A stretch of DNA of 64,000 nt from Pyrus communis (GCF_963583255.1 NC_084819.1:6284501-6348500); one strand, 5' to 3'; numbered from the stretch's first letter, positions 22,384-35,197 are shown. Numbers and translations: made by a program. Notes: a model not told the origin generated them from the letters alone.

Positions 22384-23068
22384 GGTCCATTCATTCTCGT
22401 TCTCTCACAAGACGGCATCCTAGCGCCTAATCTTTGAACCTAACCCATAAGCGGTGGCGTTCCAGTTTGATGAGTCTGCGGCGGGCCAATAATCTGAGGG
22501 TGTTCATGTTATCGAAGCGAGAAGGGAATTTAGCAAGGAGGTGCTGATAGGAAGGAGGGTTTGGGTGCGTTTATAGCAGAACCATCAAGACATGCTTTTT
22601 GACCCCCTTTCAAATTTTGTTTTGAATTTTTGGGTCTATAATTTTCAAAAATGTTGATGGTTTTGTGAAAAGTTTGGAATTTTGAGTGTTTTAATCACTA
22701 AAAATTAGACTTGGCATTTGTGTCGTGTAACACCCGTTAAAATAAACCAGTAAAATGATCCGACCCGTTACCCGTTAAGGAAAATAGATTTTAAACCAAT
22801 AAATAATCAAATGAAAAAAATAATATTAAATAGGTATATACATACCATATTGTCACATCCAAAACATAAAAGCGCAATTTTCCTTTAAGTATATTTTCGC
22901 TTACCTAAATTGATCAAATGGTAAAATTGGAAAATATTGAAATAGAGAAGGGGTTTTTTCGTCCAAAAAAGTTCTAATAATATAAGTGAAATAGAATCGA
23001 ACGGTACAGATTTACTCTCATTTATCTTACCGTCGTTATTTAAGTAAAGTGTTTAATAGTTTTTAAAT

Positions 23069-23096
23069 TAATGTAGAAGTGTAAAAAATATAGAAA

Positions 23097-23154
<58 letters not shown>

Positions 23155-23733
23155 GCTCGTAATGACAAGCTTTACAACTTTCATGAAAAGCTTAACTTTG
23201 AAATTCGCCACTATAATCATATAAATCATATATCAAAATTTAACCGTTGATTGTTGTTTACATTTACGCTTCATTGTTCTCATCAAATTTCTTTTTTTTT
23301 TTCTTCTGAAATCATGATCTATTAGAGGACGCAGGAAGATGAACGGTTTAGATCGTTGATATTATATTCAGAGTTTTACGGTTAGTGAAAATATTGCTTA
23401 ATGTTTATAAAGTTTTTACAAACTATGTGACATCGATTCATATTTCAGTTAACCGTAAATATCGAAATGTAATATCAAAAATCTAAACCGTTCATCTTCT
23501 TACATCCACCAGATGATCATGTTTTCAAAAAAGAAAATTTTAAAAATGAAATTCAATAAGAAGAATAAAGCGTAAATGACAATCGACAGTTAAATATAAA
23601 TTTAAGGTTTATGGATTATGGATTGTAGTGTTGGATTTCGAAGCTGACCCCTTTATGAAAGTTGTAAAGCTTGTCACTATGAGTGATTGTGTGTGTGTAT
23701 ATATATATTAACATTTTTTACACTTCTACAATA
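23069..23733. mobile_element. Long-armed foldback element, about 0.66 kb
   Basis: It begins tgtagaagtgtaaaaaat and ends attttttacacttctaca. Arms of about 300 bp match in reverse complement over most of their length, e.g. tgacaagctttacaactttc against gaaagttgtaaagcttgtca, and gatgaacggtttagat against atctaaaccgttcatc. The left arm holds a (TA)n run at 23105-23152. It is non-coding. As RNA it would fold into a long hairpin. Confidence 0.75.
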
Positions 23734-23839
23734 ATTATTATTAATTTTATTAATTTTGCCCTCCAATAAAAAACATTATTCATGAGGGTTTGGAGGATTT
23801 TAAAAATCTAAACGATAATGTAAGTGTAACTATTATCTA

Positions 23840-24405
23840 CTCGTGGAGGAATAATGATGAATCACGAGTGTTTATATATTCTTTCACATTTTTCATACTT
23901 GTATGTATGTCTTCTTAGTTCTTGCCTATACAAATACTATACTGGTTTATTTTAATTTTGGACAACAACATACTAAGTAAAATTTATCCTAGTAATGATA
24001 ATAAAGAACTCTCATAATAAAAATAAATAACAACTAAAACCTTTTTTTTTTAACTTATATAGAATAATAATACAAAAATATATATTTAATATAGAATATA
24101 TTGTAACATCCCACATCGACCAACGGTAAGGGGGTGATGTGCCTTATATGTACATGCTCACCTCCATATAGCTCGTGGAGGAATAATGATGAATCACGAG
24201 TGTTTATATATTCTTTCACATTTTTCATACTTGTATGTATGTCTTCTTAGTTCTTGCCTATACAAATACTATACTAGTTTATTTAATTTTGGACAACAAC
24301 ATGTTAAGTAAAATTTAACCTAGTAATGATAATAAGGAACTCTCATAATAAAAATAAATAATGACTAAAACATTTTTTTTTAAATTTATATAGAATAATA
24401 ATACA
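23840..24405. repeat. Direct duplication, 332 bp period
   Basis: A block of about 230 bp beginning ctcgtggaggaataatgatg at 23840 recurs at 24172. The copies differ by a few substitutions, so this is fairly recent. The spacer contains acatcccacatcgaccaacg. Confidence 0.85.
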
Positions 24406-24751
24406 AAACTGTATATATTAATGTGGTTATTGTATTTTATAATAAATCTTATAGTAATTAAACTTTAAAATTATCAAAATAATTTTTTTCTTAACGGGTC
24501 AAAACAGGTTATCCACATATTACCCGATTCTTAACGGATCACCTGATAACGATCCAATTAGTTATCATGTTGACCCGAAACCTGTTATTTTCGTGTCATT
24601 TTCGTGTCGTGTCAGAAACTACCGTGTCTACTAAAAATGTTGTATTGGATTTGCTTTACAATTTTGATGGCAGTATTGTATATTTTTTATTTGAATTCTC
24701 AAGCCTTTCAATTCGACTGTTAGGGAATCAATTTTGTTCACTGTTCACCTT

Positions 24752-24780
24752 TGTGTGTGTGCGTGTGTGTGTGTGTGTGT
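24752..24780. repeat. (GT)n microsatellite
   Basis: A GT run with one interruption, followed by a poly(T) tract. Confidence 0.9.
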
Positions 24781-25318
24781 TTTTTTTTTTTCCTTTTCAG
24801 GGATTGTTGCTTTGTAGGTTTTACAATGATGTTAGTCGCACCAAGGAATAGATAGAGACATTGAAAAGATAGAGTCAGAAAGGGGGGGAGGAAGAAAGAA
24901 AAAATCTCTGGTCTGAAGAATTTGATGGGTGGCCGGCAATGTATGTTGACTTTACCGTGTTTGGGGAAATCAGAATTAGGTCTTTTGGGTTCGTGGATTT
25001 TATCAATTTTTGTATTGATTAATTCTTTTTCATTTGTTTTTTATTCACATTTTGCAAAGCTGGCAGGCACATAGTTAAAAATGTAAATTTTATATCTATT
25101 ACGTTATTACTTCACTGTTAATTTGACAGATTTTATAATGGGTGTATGAAATTGAAATGAAATGATAAGTAATGTATGAAATTGAAATTTTTAAAAAATA
25201 TGGTATGATGTTGCAATTGTACTCAAACCTGAAAAGGTAAAATATAACCCACCCAAAAATATAATACATCTATTAAATGTGAGACTTCAATCCCGGCCTC
25301 TCCCTATTATTGAATTTA

Positions 25319-25682
25319 GACAAAGTGGGAGCTGTTCATGCATCATGCACACATGATAGGTTCATGCGTCGTGCATAGATGATAGAATAGTTAGATACTT
25401 GTAAATTTCTTGCCATGATGCATCATGCATAGATGACAGAATAGGTTAGATATTTGTAAATTTCTTGGCATATCGCATCATGAAACTGCATGGCAATCAT
25501 GCAACTGACCAAACCAATTGAAATACGTATATGCCCAACTGCCACAGAAGCCAGACGTAATTACCAAAAAAAGGGGCGGACGTAAAAGTAGAGCTATATA
25601 ATCCTAAAAATAGGAGAGGGGGTGGATTGGTTCCGCCCTGGCTAGGTTAAATTAATACAAAAATTTGGGAGCTTTTGGTTTT
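25319..25682 (+). repeat. Right copy of the 360 bp direct repeat
   Basis: Partner of 22025-22383, ending about 795 bp before the SGR start codon. It retains gctatataatcctaaaaatagg. Confidence 0.85.
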
Positions 25683-26476
25683 AATATTTTGTAATCATGC
25701 TTATGATAAAAATTATTTATATTATAAATTAAAGTCGTAAAAATTATTTTATAAAAAATTTAATAATATATAAATTCGTACGGTGAAATAAGTCAATTCA
25801 TGAAATAAAGTTATTTCACCATCTAATAAAAAAACACAAATCTATAGAAGTATTATTTATTATTGATTTGCTACTGTTGTTTTACTAAACAACTTTAATT
25901 TGATTAATTTTTTATTCTAATGATGATCTTTAAAACTGAGGCCAACACATCACACCGCACAAAAATGGTCCATGGTTGATGGTTCCATGATCCAATATAT
26001 AAATGGCCATAAAGAACTCGCTTTCTTGCTTCTTGAAGCAACCTTGATCCCATCAGGTCAGGCAAATATTGCCAAACCGACACGTCGCTAAGCTCAGTTC
26101 TTCAAGAAATTTGTTATTGTAACGGAAATACAAATGGTACATTATGTGTTTTTATATAAATGGTGGGAAATTTATTTTTTAAGTTATAAATTTTTTAACA
26201 CACATATCTCATCATTTGTATAATAACACATAATATATTACCTCGTGTGCCGATCACACTGAAAAATCTCTCTAATTCTTCAACGTTTCAAACGCTGAGC
26301 TCACAAGTTATTCTCAAAAGCAAAAGCAGAAGTACAAGCAAAGGCAAACCAAAACTCTCAGTCACACTTCTCCTTTTCTTTCAAACTCTTGACTCTTTTT
26401 GTTTACTTAGCTTCATACATATAGATTTACATAATTGGGTGCCTACAAGCTGAGAGAGAGAGAGAGAGAGAGAGAG
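25683..26476 (+). promoter_or_regulatory. SGR upstream region
   Basis: A TATA-like ttatataaatgg is at about 26152 and another at about 25997. At 26079-26085 gacacgt reads on the other strand as ACGTGTC, the ABA-response core ACGTGKC. A (GA)n tract (26452-26476) abuts the ATG and would lie in the 5' leader. ABA and senescence factors are known to act on SGR promoters; that these sites do so is inference. Confidence 0.4.
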
Positions 26477-27917
26477 ATGGGAGCTTTTACTGCTGCTTCT
26501 GTGCTTCCTTGGGATTTCAAGCCTTCACTCCCTCTCTCTCATCATAGAAGCTCTTTGTTTCACTATACAAGAACTCCCAAGAAAAGAAACAGGGCCATAG
26601 TTCCTGTAAGTATCCTTTACTCTTAATCATTTTATTCACAAACCATACGAGCGATATTCAAATCTAATCTCACATGCTTAAGCGGGATTCTAACTTAGGA
26701 GCAAGGCTGACTGTCAACTTGATTACGCTCATGTCTACTTTTCGGTTTTCAATTTTTTTGTGTGGTGTGGGTTTTGATTGATTAGGTTGCGAGGCTATTT
26801 GGGCCAGCAATATTTGAAGCATCGAAGCTGAAGGTTCTGTTTCTAGGAGTGGATGAAAAGAAGCACCCAGGGAAGCTTCCAAGAACTTACACACTCACTC
26901 ATAGTGACATCACCTCAAAGCTCACTCTGGCAATTTCACAAACAATCGACAACTCTCAGGTTTTAAGAATTCTGACTAAGATTAATTTTTTTATTAATTA
27001 CTTTAATGAAGAATTCATGGAAATCGGGAAGTTTGATGTTGCAGTTGCAAGGGTGGTACAGCAAGTTGCAAAGAGATGAAGTTGTTGCTCAGTGGAAGAA
27101 AGTTAAGAACAAGATGTCTCTCCATGTTCACTGTCACATAAGTGGAGGTCATTTCCTCTTAGATTTGTTTGCAAGGCTCAGATACTTCATCTTCTGCAAA
27201 GAATTACCTGTGGTAAGTCAGCAATTAATTAGTTATTAATAATTTTTATACCACTGAAATTCTAGTTCATCTCATTTAAACTGCACGTACGACAAATTTT
27301 TGTGCACTAGGTACAGAGTAGTGTATATTCTAGTTATAATATACATCATTTGAGTAGAATAATAACACATGACAGTAACGATTGTTTTGGTATATTAAAT
27401 AATTATTGAGAGATCATGCTAATGTAACTACACACACATTTATAAGAATTAATTAATCGAGAATTAATTTCTCTTAATGGTTGATTAATTTCTCTATGAT
27501 CTTTAATAAAACGTAATATTCCCTTTCCCTTGGTAGGTTTTGAAGGCCTTCGTCCATGGGGACGTCAACTTGTTCAACAGCTACCCAGAACTGCAGGACG
27601 CTTCGGTATGGATCTACTTCCACTCGAGCATTCCCGAATTCAACAAGGTGGAGTGCTGGGGCCCACTCATCGACGCAGCAGCACCTTCTAGTGGGTCATC
27701 AGGCGGTGCCCACCACCAGGAAAACAACAGCGGCGGGGAGGGGGAGGAGGCAACTTCTCCAAGCAACTGGGACTTGCCAGAGACGTGTCAAGAGGAGTGC
27801 GACTGTTGCTTCACACCACTGACTTCGATTGCATGGTCCCAAGAGCTTCCCCATGCAAATCAAACTAGGGTTGGGACCCACCAGAGCTTTCAGGGGCAAA
27901 CCCAGGAAACAAACTGA
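26477..27917 (+). CDS. SGR: STAY-GREEN magnesium dechelatase
   Basis: SGR/NYE1 removes the Mg ion from chlorophyll a, the committed step of chlorophyll breakdown in senescing chloroplasts, working with other catabolic enzymes at LHCII. Exons: 26477-26605, 26786-26959, 27045-27212 and 27537-27917, all with GT..AG introns, giving 283 residues against about 268 in Arabidopsis. A Ser/Arg-rich transit peptide of about 45 residues precedes the conserved core (ARLFGPAIFEASKLKVLFLG, residues 45-64). Then come YTLTHSDITSKLTLAIS, HVHCHISGGHFLLDL and FHSSIPEFNKVECWGPL. The C-terminal cysteine-rich motif C-x3-C-x-C-C-F (241-249) favours a true SGR over SGR-like. No stop or frameshift occurs. The start was chosen as the first ATG after the GA tract that opens a transit peptide. 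A direct repeat lies upstream. Confidence 0.95.
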
Positions 27918-29418
27918 AGATTTTATTTATTTCTTTTGTTTATTTAATTAATGTAAATAGATGTGTACCTATCTGTTAATATTACTGCAAAAATATTATT
28001 CCTATCCTCTATTTGTATTATTATCTAGGTTATTTTTTATTTTAATTGGGTTGAAATTTTCAACATAGATTTTTATCAAGACCCTTAAAGCACACTATTT
28101 TCAGTTTGTACGTGTTTTATAAGTTAATAACTATCCTACATTTTATTCAAAAAGATTAAATCCAAAAAAAATAAATTTAAATTTAGATTTCCAAAAAAAA
28201 TATGTAATTTCATGTACCCTCGTTTTGAACCTTAATCTATTTATACTTGTCTTTGTTTTGAAATCAAAGCACATGATAGAATTGTAAACTACCAACAACA
28301 CCCCTTTAATTTCATGTAATTGGTTGGGGAAAAAATGAACCAGTTCGGTATGTGTAGTTGACAATACACACTAATCAGGCAACATATTGAAAAACTTTTG
28401 GGGAGTTGGGCTTACCATACCTACTTTTGACGGTTTGTCAACAGTATAGTTGCGCCGTCACATTTGTCGGCTCCACCTTGGCTAGAGTCATTGACAAAAG
28501 AAATGTTAAAAATGTCACATTGACATGTAACAATAATAAATGATGTACTATTTACTCCAACTGAGATATCAAAGCTAACATGAAAAAGATACTTAAGCTG
28601 ACATGGACAAATAGATGTCAGATTTGAAGCTGCCTTCAAATATGATTTTTGCTATTTTCAAATGCATTTCACTTGCCTTACCTTAAATGCTAGCATATTT
28701 AAGTATTATTTTATTATTTTTAAACCAACAACAACCCAGTTTTTATTATTTTTGTTTAAAAATAAATAAATAAAGCAATAAATTTTGGCATATCAGATGA
28801 AAGAAAAATATTAACAATATGTCAAATTGTCAAGTTAGCCATCAAATTAAAATTTGATGTTTTGAATTTGACATCTCCTTTAGAGATGCTCTAATCCTCC
28901 ACATACATGAGTCAAAAAATGGTTGCCTTCTTAGGGTGTGTAGCTTTTTTGTTCTCTTGCCGAGCGAGTGTTCTGGTCATGCTTCTACGATCGATCGCTG
29001 GGTGTGGTTTTTCGCCTTTGAGCATTGAGTTATGTGTTTGTCTTTCAGTGATGACCTTATGTGGTCTTGCTCCTTTATGATGACTTTATATGACCTCGCT
29101 CTTCAACATCTTCTGGAGTGTTTGCAAATATGGATCTCTTGCATCTATCAGTTTTGTGACAAATACGTATTGGTAGCATTTGTACGCTTGTGCATATAGT
29201 AGCCATTTAGAGATTTACTCAAATTGTTTGGTCATCCAAATTCACTCAAAACCAATGTTTTGGCCAATGGAACAATTTATCCAATTGTCATTTCTGCATT
29301 TATTTGTGATGACAAAAACCAATTTTGGAATAAAAAAGCCTCCCCCGTGAAATCTACCTGTTTTATAATAGTTTAAATTCTGTGAATATGTAATATCACA
29401 AAATTGCGTTAAACATTT
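27918..29418. other. SGR 3' flank and intergenic DNA
   Basis: The SGR 3' UTR and AT-rich spacer lie here. Around 28400-28900 are MITE-like stretches with gtcacattgacatg and tgtcaaattgtcaa motifs, not paired with certainty. No gene is seen. Confidence 0.45.
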
Positions 29419-29435
29419 AAATCTGCATCTCACCT

Positions 29436-29594
29436 AACGACTATGGGGTGGCTTAGTGATTTGGAATGAATTTCAGATCCGAATTCCACACATGTCTTGG
29501 GTTCAATTCTTAGCCTTAGTGAATCGCATGATGATGGCTAGAAAAAAGTTATCACGGTGAAGCCACTAGCTAGGCCTTTTTTAAAAAAGAAAAG
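29436..29594 (+). mobile_element. tRNA-derived SINE with a 17 bp target-site duplication
   Basis: An A-box-like tggcttagtgatttgg near 29451 and a B-box-like gggttcaattct near 29508 are spaced as in tRNA-derived SINEs. The element ends in an A-rich tail (ttttttaaaaaagaaaag). The 17 bp aaatctgcatctcacct flanks it exactly at 29419-29435 and 29595-29611. Confidence 0.85.
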
Positions 29595-29611
29595 AAATCT
29601 GCATCTCACCT

Positions 29612-30348
29612 TTTCACGAAATTGCACTTGGACATGCTGTCGTTCGTTACAAATCACACGGTGGTGATTCAATCTGGCTTTGATAGATCGGAGCGGTTGG
29701 CACAAGGTTCTGATTCTGTCGCAATTCAGAAAAGAATAAAAGAACAGAACATCTTGAATCATATGATTAATGGTCCATTAGCTTAAGACAGCTTCCCTTT
29801 GTGAATTATTAACACTAATTAATCATCGAATTCCATGTATCCGATTCCACAGTGACTGAAGGGAGAACCTATATCAATCGAACACGTCAGAGAATTTGGC
29901 ACGTGCGAATGCGACGACACGAACTAGATTTGTAAAAATAAATCACCTAATTTTCAACTAAAATGTGAAAAAAATTGTGATCCATTTACAAAGAATGTGA
30001 AACAAACTTGCACCCTGCTGACCCGACTTATCTCCCAGTCCAGTGTATCCTCCTCTTTAAATATACAAAGTGAGGGAGCTCCGAGAAGGTGAGAATATTC
30101 ATCACAACCCCCCCTCTATACATTATATATAGTAAACTACTTAAGTGGGAAAAGAGAGTAAAATATCGAAATCCTACCGAACCCATCACTTCATCTCTCG
30201 TCTTAGTCTTCTGAGGTCGCGGCATAATCTCCTGCACATCTATGGTATCATGTCAAAAAGAAATGGCACATCATTGCCCGGTTCCCATCCTCTGGCAGTC
30301 TGAGCAACTGTGAAGGTTGCCAAGTCAGTATTGATGTTATGTACGAGG
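29612..30348. other. Intergenic and 3' flank of CCS52A
   Basis: No gene is seen. The minus-strand 3' UTR of the neighbouring gene begins at 30348. Confidence 0.5.
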
Positions 30349-33300
30349 TCACCGGATAACGGTTCTTCCAAGCGATGATGCTCCAATTTCACTTTCCCTG
30401 TTCTGCAATAACAATTTCATTCATTTGACGTGAGTTGCATTCCTCTCAAGCTCGAAATAGAATCAAAGGTAGAGGACATGAAACGGAACAACTGGATGCA
30501 ATTTATTGTCTTTGCTTAAACCAATTTCAATTCACATTATAGAATGTAAGATAACGTGATTAAGGATATAGAACCCAATTATTAAGCGATGTCAGGGAAG
30601 GAAAATAATCAATACTACCAAAGTACCCTGTTTTTCTCTAATGACCTTACTGACTTTGCATGCAGGCGGAACATCGACAGAAAATGAGTTCTCAAGGAAG
30701 CATAATCAATTATGCATCCGTTATAACCTGCTCTGATGACTAAACAATTAAGGAAGAGCTATTAACCAAATCATTTGCATTAAATATTCCCATCAAGTAT
30801 TGAATCTTTTACCTGGGACTTGGGGGAAGGAAACACATTCCAAAATCTTAGTGTTTCATCTCCTGCTCCAGTGACAATTGTCTGAAACAATAATCAATGA
30901 CAGATCAGAATATTCATAAACAAATGAAAAGTAATTTGCATAACCATAAAAAGAGGGCATGCACAATCAAAAGATTGGGTACAGAACCTGTCCATCAGGT
31001 GAGATGGCAAGATAAAGAACTCTGTATGAATGGCCCGTAAGAGTTGCCAGCTGCATCATCAGAATAGCGTTGAAGAATTAGAAACCAAGATAAAAGAAAT
31101 TTATTGGTTTTGGGGAATTGACAACACTTATTTACCTTTGACATGGTGGGATATCTCCAAACTATTATTTGATTTTGGGAGTATCCATGGGTGCTGACTA
31201 GTTCATTGACATTTTTAGACCACACAAGATTGCAAACCTGCAGATGTACAGATCTAATGGATATAAGTATAGCTGCGCATAGTAATCAGAAAAAGGGACA
31301 AGTGAAAGGGAGGGATTTCAGTCACCAACAAAATTCATGTCTATGAACAGTGTATATCAACATCTAGCATCGTGAATGAGAAATCCATGTAATTTTCGCG
31401 GTAAAATAGTTTTCCTTTGATTTAGCACCTAGGTGAGGTACAGAGCGAAAGTAATTGGATTCAAGTTGTGAATATGTTAACCCATGTTTCCTCCTTTTAT
31501 CAATCAATTATCATTACATGGAAAAGGTAAAATTTTTTTTTTTTTTTTAAAGGAATATTTATATTTGTTGGAAATAACTACTCATTAGAAAAAGAACAAT
31601 GTGATGAAACAACAACCAGGTTTGGAACTACTGAAATAATGACATTTCACTGCAATCAGTTCAGGTTCTCTAAATATTTCTCACACAGCAAAGCTTTCGT
31701 ACTGCATGCATGTTTAAAAAAAATCAACAGGAGAGTAAGCAGATTAAAACAAACAAGAAAGAAGTTTTTCACCTGACTTCCAGTGTCCATGCAGCTCAAG
31801 TGTGAGTTGGTGGTAGTATTCCAGAAACGAATACATCGGTCTGCTGTTCCTCCTCCAGATGCAAGAAGCCCATGCTGATGGGGAGACCATGCAATAGCTT
31901 TCACAGCTGCAGTATGCTCACAGTATTTGAGCACCGGTTGAGTTGAATGTTGATTCCAAACAAAAAGCTGTAAATAGAGAGAGAGCAAACTATCAGTTAT
32001 GAATTGGTAGCGTGACCAAATTAAAACTGCACACAAAATAAGTCGGACTGAAATAAAAAAATTGCCATAACATACCCTGTTATCATTCCCGCCTGATGCC
32101 AGCTCACGGTTATCATATGACCATTTCAGTCCACAAACCTAAAGGATAATCAAATATCTTCAGGGTGCGAAATATATAAATGAAACAAAATATGATATGC
32201 AAGATACATGGATAATAACAATGCAACAAAGACAAATGGCATGTTACACGAAGTACAAGTTAGAAGAACTAATAATTAGAATGAGTACACAGAATTTTAA
32301 AGTTAACAGTTTCTTATTGTACACAGAAGTTTATTCAAAGTGAACATGAACTCAAAAATTCTGACCTCTGACTTGTGTCCGGAAAGTTTGCTAACAAAAT
32401 CATCCTGAGCACGAATATCACGTTGAAGAATAGTCTTGTCCCGGCTACCAGAAGACAGCATAGATGAACTCCAGGCTAAGGCGCCAATGCGTAGTCGGTG
32501 GCCCTCCATGGTTCTTACCCTCCTACACCGGGATGCATCCCATATCTATACAGTAGATAGCAAGTGCATCAGCCAGTTATGCAGCAGCATATATACAATA
32601 AACATGCCACATGTCTAACAGTAAAATTCAAATGGAAACAATTACACAAAAGTGGTGCTAGATATGAAATTCCTGTTATAATGCAGCACAAAAACCAACG
32701 CATAAACTGCTCCCATGCAACTGTTGAATATCCAATTGCAACAATAAATACAATCCTAACCTGATTTTCATATACACTAACCTGGTTCTGACAAAGGCCA
32801 AACACAGAAGAAGCATGTCACATATAATCAGACCAGTAGTCAAAATTTTATTCATGTTTGAACAGTTGTGCAAAAAATCAAATTAAAGGAAGTCACCAAA
32901 ATCAGAATCCTATTGTGTTCAGACTCATATAAACAAACATCGTCACAGATTCACAATGTAATGAGCAGGGCATGGAGGTTTCGACTTACCTATTCCAACT
33001 CCTATCTAAAGACCAGTAACATACATCTACAAAGCTGAACACTTAAAGCCAAGTTTGGAATCTGGACATCGGAACAAAACTTGGAGATTCTAGAATGAGT
33101 AAATAGATGACGTGTTCGGGGGACTGTCTGCACAACAGACCAGACAGGGATATGCAGCTAGATAGGACCTTGTTATTTGTATTAGTCTACATTCTAATAA
33201 CAAACCTTTTCCACAAATTCTGCAGTTCATATAAGTATTTCAAGCATTACGTTGTTTGAGGATAGTATTCCCCATACTAAAGTCACAAATTTGTTGCTTA

Positions 33301-34514
33301 TACACCTATATTGTGAATGTTGTTGCAACTACACTTGTAATTGCACTTTGCAATATTATAAATATAAAATAACATCTCAATATCAAATCTCTAAGAATGA
33401 ACCATGTCTATCAGATGTGAATAGGTCCAAGTATCACTTACTTGGACTTTCCCATTGCTAGTTCCAACCGCAAGATGAGTTCCACGTTGAGCCCAGCCAA
33501 CAGAACAGACACTATCATCAATCCCCAAGTCACATAACTTAGTTACCTGCAAGTGACATCCAATCATAAAGTCAAAAAATATCGCATCGGCAAAGACTCA
33601 AAGTGATCAATTTCATACATACACCAGGAAAAACGCACACCACATGATCGAAAAACAGTTACAATCATAAAAAGGTAGCGACTTGTGACATCGAAAAACA
33701 TCCACGTTTACCTCAAATTACAACAACAATGTTAACATTAGAAATTTGTCGAAAAAAAATGTTAAAATTAGAAAGAGAAGCTAAGTTAGAGCTGACCTTG
33801 CTACTACAAGCATTCCATAAATAAACACAATTTCCCAACCCAACAGCAAGCACATTGTGCGAAGACCAATCGACAAGATTCAGATAGAAATCGTCCTGCA
33901 AAGCAGGGGCATCCAAAACCTGAACAAGAAACAAAATTTCCGTAAATAAAATAAATAAATAAAAACCCAATTCACAATATCCAAAATCAAACCAAACCCA
34001 AATCGGCAAAAGACTTGAAAGTGATGAAAGTCACCTTATAAGGCGACCGGGGAACCTTCCGAGGAGCCTTGACGGGGCTATGGTGAACTCCGGTGACCAC
34101 ATCATCGAACCCAAAAGGGGAAAGCGAGTGCATTGACCGGCGAGTCTCGGTCTTGAACCGGAAGATGTTGGGGCTGGGCGGGTTCATCTGAATCGCGCTC
34201 CTTTTCTCAGGCGTCGCCGGAGGGACGACGCCGGCGGAGTCAGGTCCAAAGAGGGCAGCGCGTAGGAGAGTGCCGTAGGCGCTTGACGAGTCATCGCGGC
34301 CCTCGGATGGAGTATTGGAGATGTCGAAGAGGGGGAAGTTGGAACCGGATCTACTGGGGATGAACCTATCGGAGTAGATGGTCCTGGACGGCGATTGGTG
34401 GTGGTTGTAGTTGATCAGGCGGTCGATGTGCCGAGATGGGGTTAGGGAATGTAGTGCCTGAGGAGTGCGGAGCAGAGTCGGAGTCGATGGGGTTGTCGGA
34501 GTGGTATCCTCCAT
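30349..34514 (-). CDS. CCS52A: CCS52A / FIZZY-RELATED, CDH1-type activator of the APC/C
   Basis: This WD40 adaptor brings substrates such as mitotic cyclins to the anaphase-promoting complex, driving mitotic exit and endoreduplication. Ten exons: 34514-34035, 33919-33797, 33546-33442, 32545-32366, 32138-32076, 31967-31773, 31237-31136, 31050-30988, 30881-30813 and 30402-30349. All have GT..AG introns and together give 477 residues, as expected for FZR proteins. The C-box DRFIPSR (49-55) and the terminal Ile-Arg tail, both APC/C-binding, are present. WD40 repeats cover about 165-465 (e.g. [47 protein letters not shown]). The N-terminus has several TP/SP sites suited to CDK control. The sequence fits the A type (FZR1/FZR2) better than CCS52B. 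Two E2F-like palindromes lie upstream. Confidence 0.96.
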
Positions 34515-34638
34515 AGAAGATCAGTGTGTGTGTGGGTGTGTGTTTGTTGTCTCTCTGTCTGTGGGAGAGAGAAGGAATTGGGATGGGAAAGGAGAGAGAG
34601 GATGGGAGGAGAGAGAAGGGCTTGATGGGTTCTGGTAA

Positions 34639-34692
34639 TTTTCCCGGGAAAACCAGGTAAGAAAGCAGAGGAGATAATTATCCCGGGAAAAT
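34639..34692. promoter_or_regulatory. Paired E2F-like palindromes upstream of CCS52A
   Basis: ttttcccgggaaaa at 34639-34652 and ttatcccgggaaaat at 34678-34692, centres 39 bp apart, lie 125-178 bp before the ATG. Both contain TTTCCCGG, which fits the E2F consensus WTTSSCSS. The first reads the same on both strands. Confidence 0.55.
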
Positions 34693-34739
34693 CATAGGGG
34701 AGGGGGTTATATTTTGGTGCGTTTGGTAAGTCCAATTCG

Positions 34740-35187
34740 CTCTAGTAAACTCTTTTTTGTTTTCTTAACCAAAATTTAGTGGGACTTCCTTTTCCTTGGC
34801 AAAATTGGATTGCGATTTAACCAAATTTCAAATAATGCTTAGAATTTGGGTTTAAAAAACTTTTTTATTTTGTCTTTTTTATATATTGGTAAATAATATA
34901 TAAGTACAATTCATTGGTATAATTAATTATTTTTGGATCAAGAATATTGGTTGGTATATGATGAGCATCACAAACGGAGAACAAAGATTATTATATTGCA
35001 TATACAGATCACCAGACAATTAAGATAATCAAAATAACATAAAAAACAGCTAACAACTTAGAACATGATGCAAGCATGTGGGATGCCTCTCAAAATAACA
35101 AATGGGGAGTTGGAATCCTATTTAATTAAGGAATTCTTGTGGTTCCAAGGAAACTGTTATATAATTTTTTATATGTCAAAGTTGTAA
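34740..35187. other. Intergenic, AT-rich
   Basis: Promoter-distal flank of CCS52A. No gene or clear repeat is seen. Confidence 0.5.
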
Positions 35188-35197
35188 TTGAATTGCT

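Larger units (their letters stand above)
22710..24620. repeat. Transposon-like repeat with ACCCGTTAA-rich ends
   Basis: The left end (gtgtcgtgtaacacccgtta) and right end (cgtgttgacccgaaacctg, tcgtgtcgtgtc) are inverted relatives rich in acccgttaa and acacgac motifs. The same family occurs at 55390-56175. The interior here contains a foldback element and a direct duplication, listed separately. No transposase frame is seen. Confidence 0.5.

Noticed and set aside
17100..25255. One 8 kb transposon bounded by inverted agggtaaattata-type ends
   Set aside because: The ends are only loosely similar and the interval holds several unrelated insertions; two independent relics are more likely.
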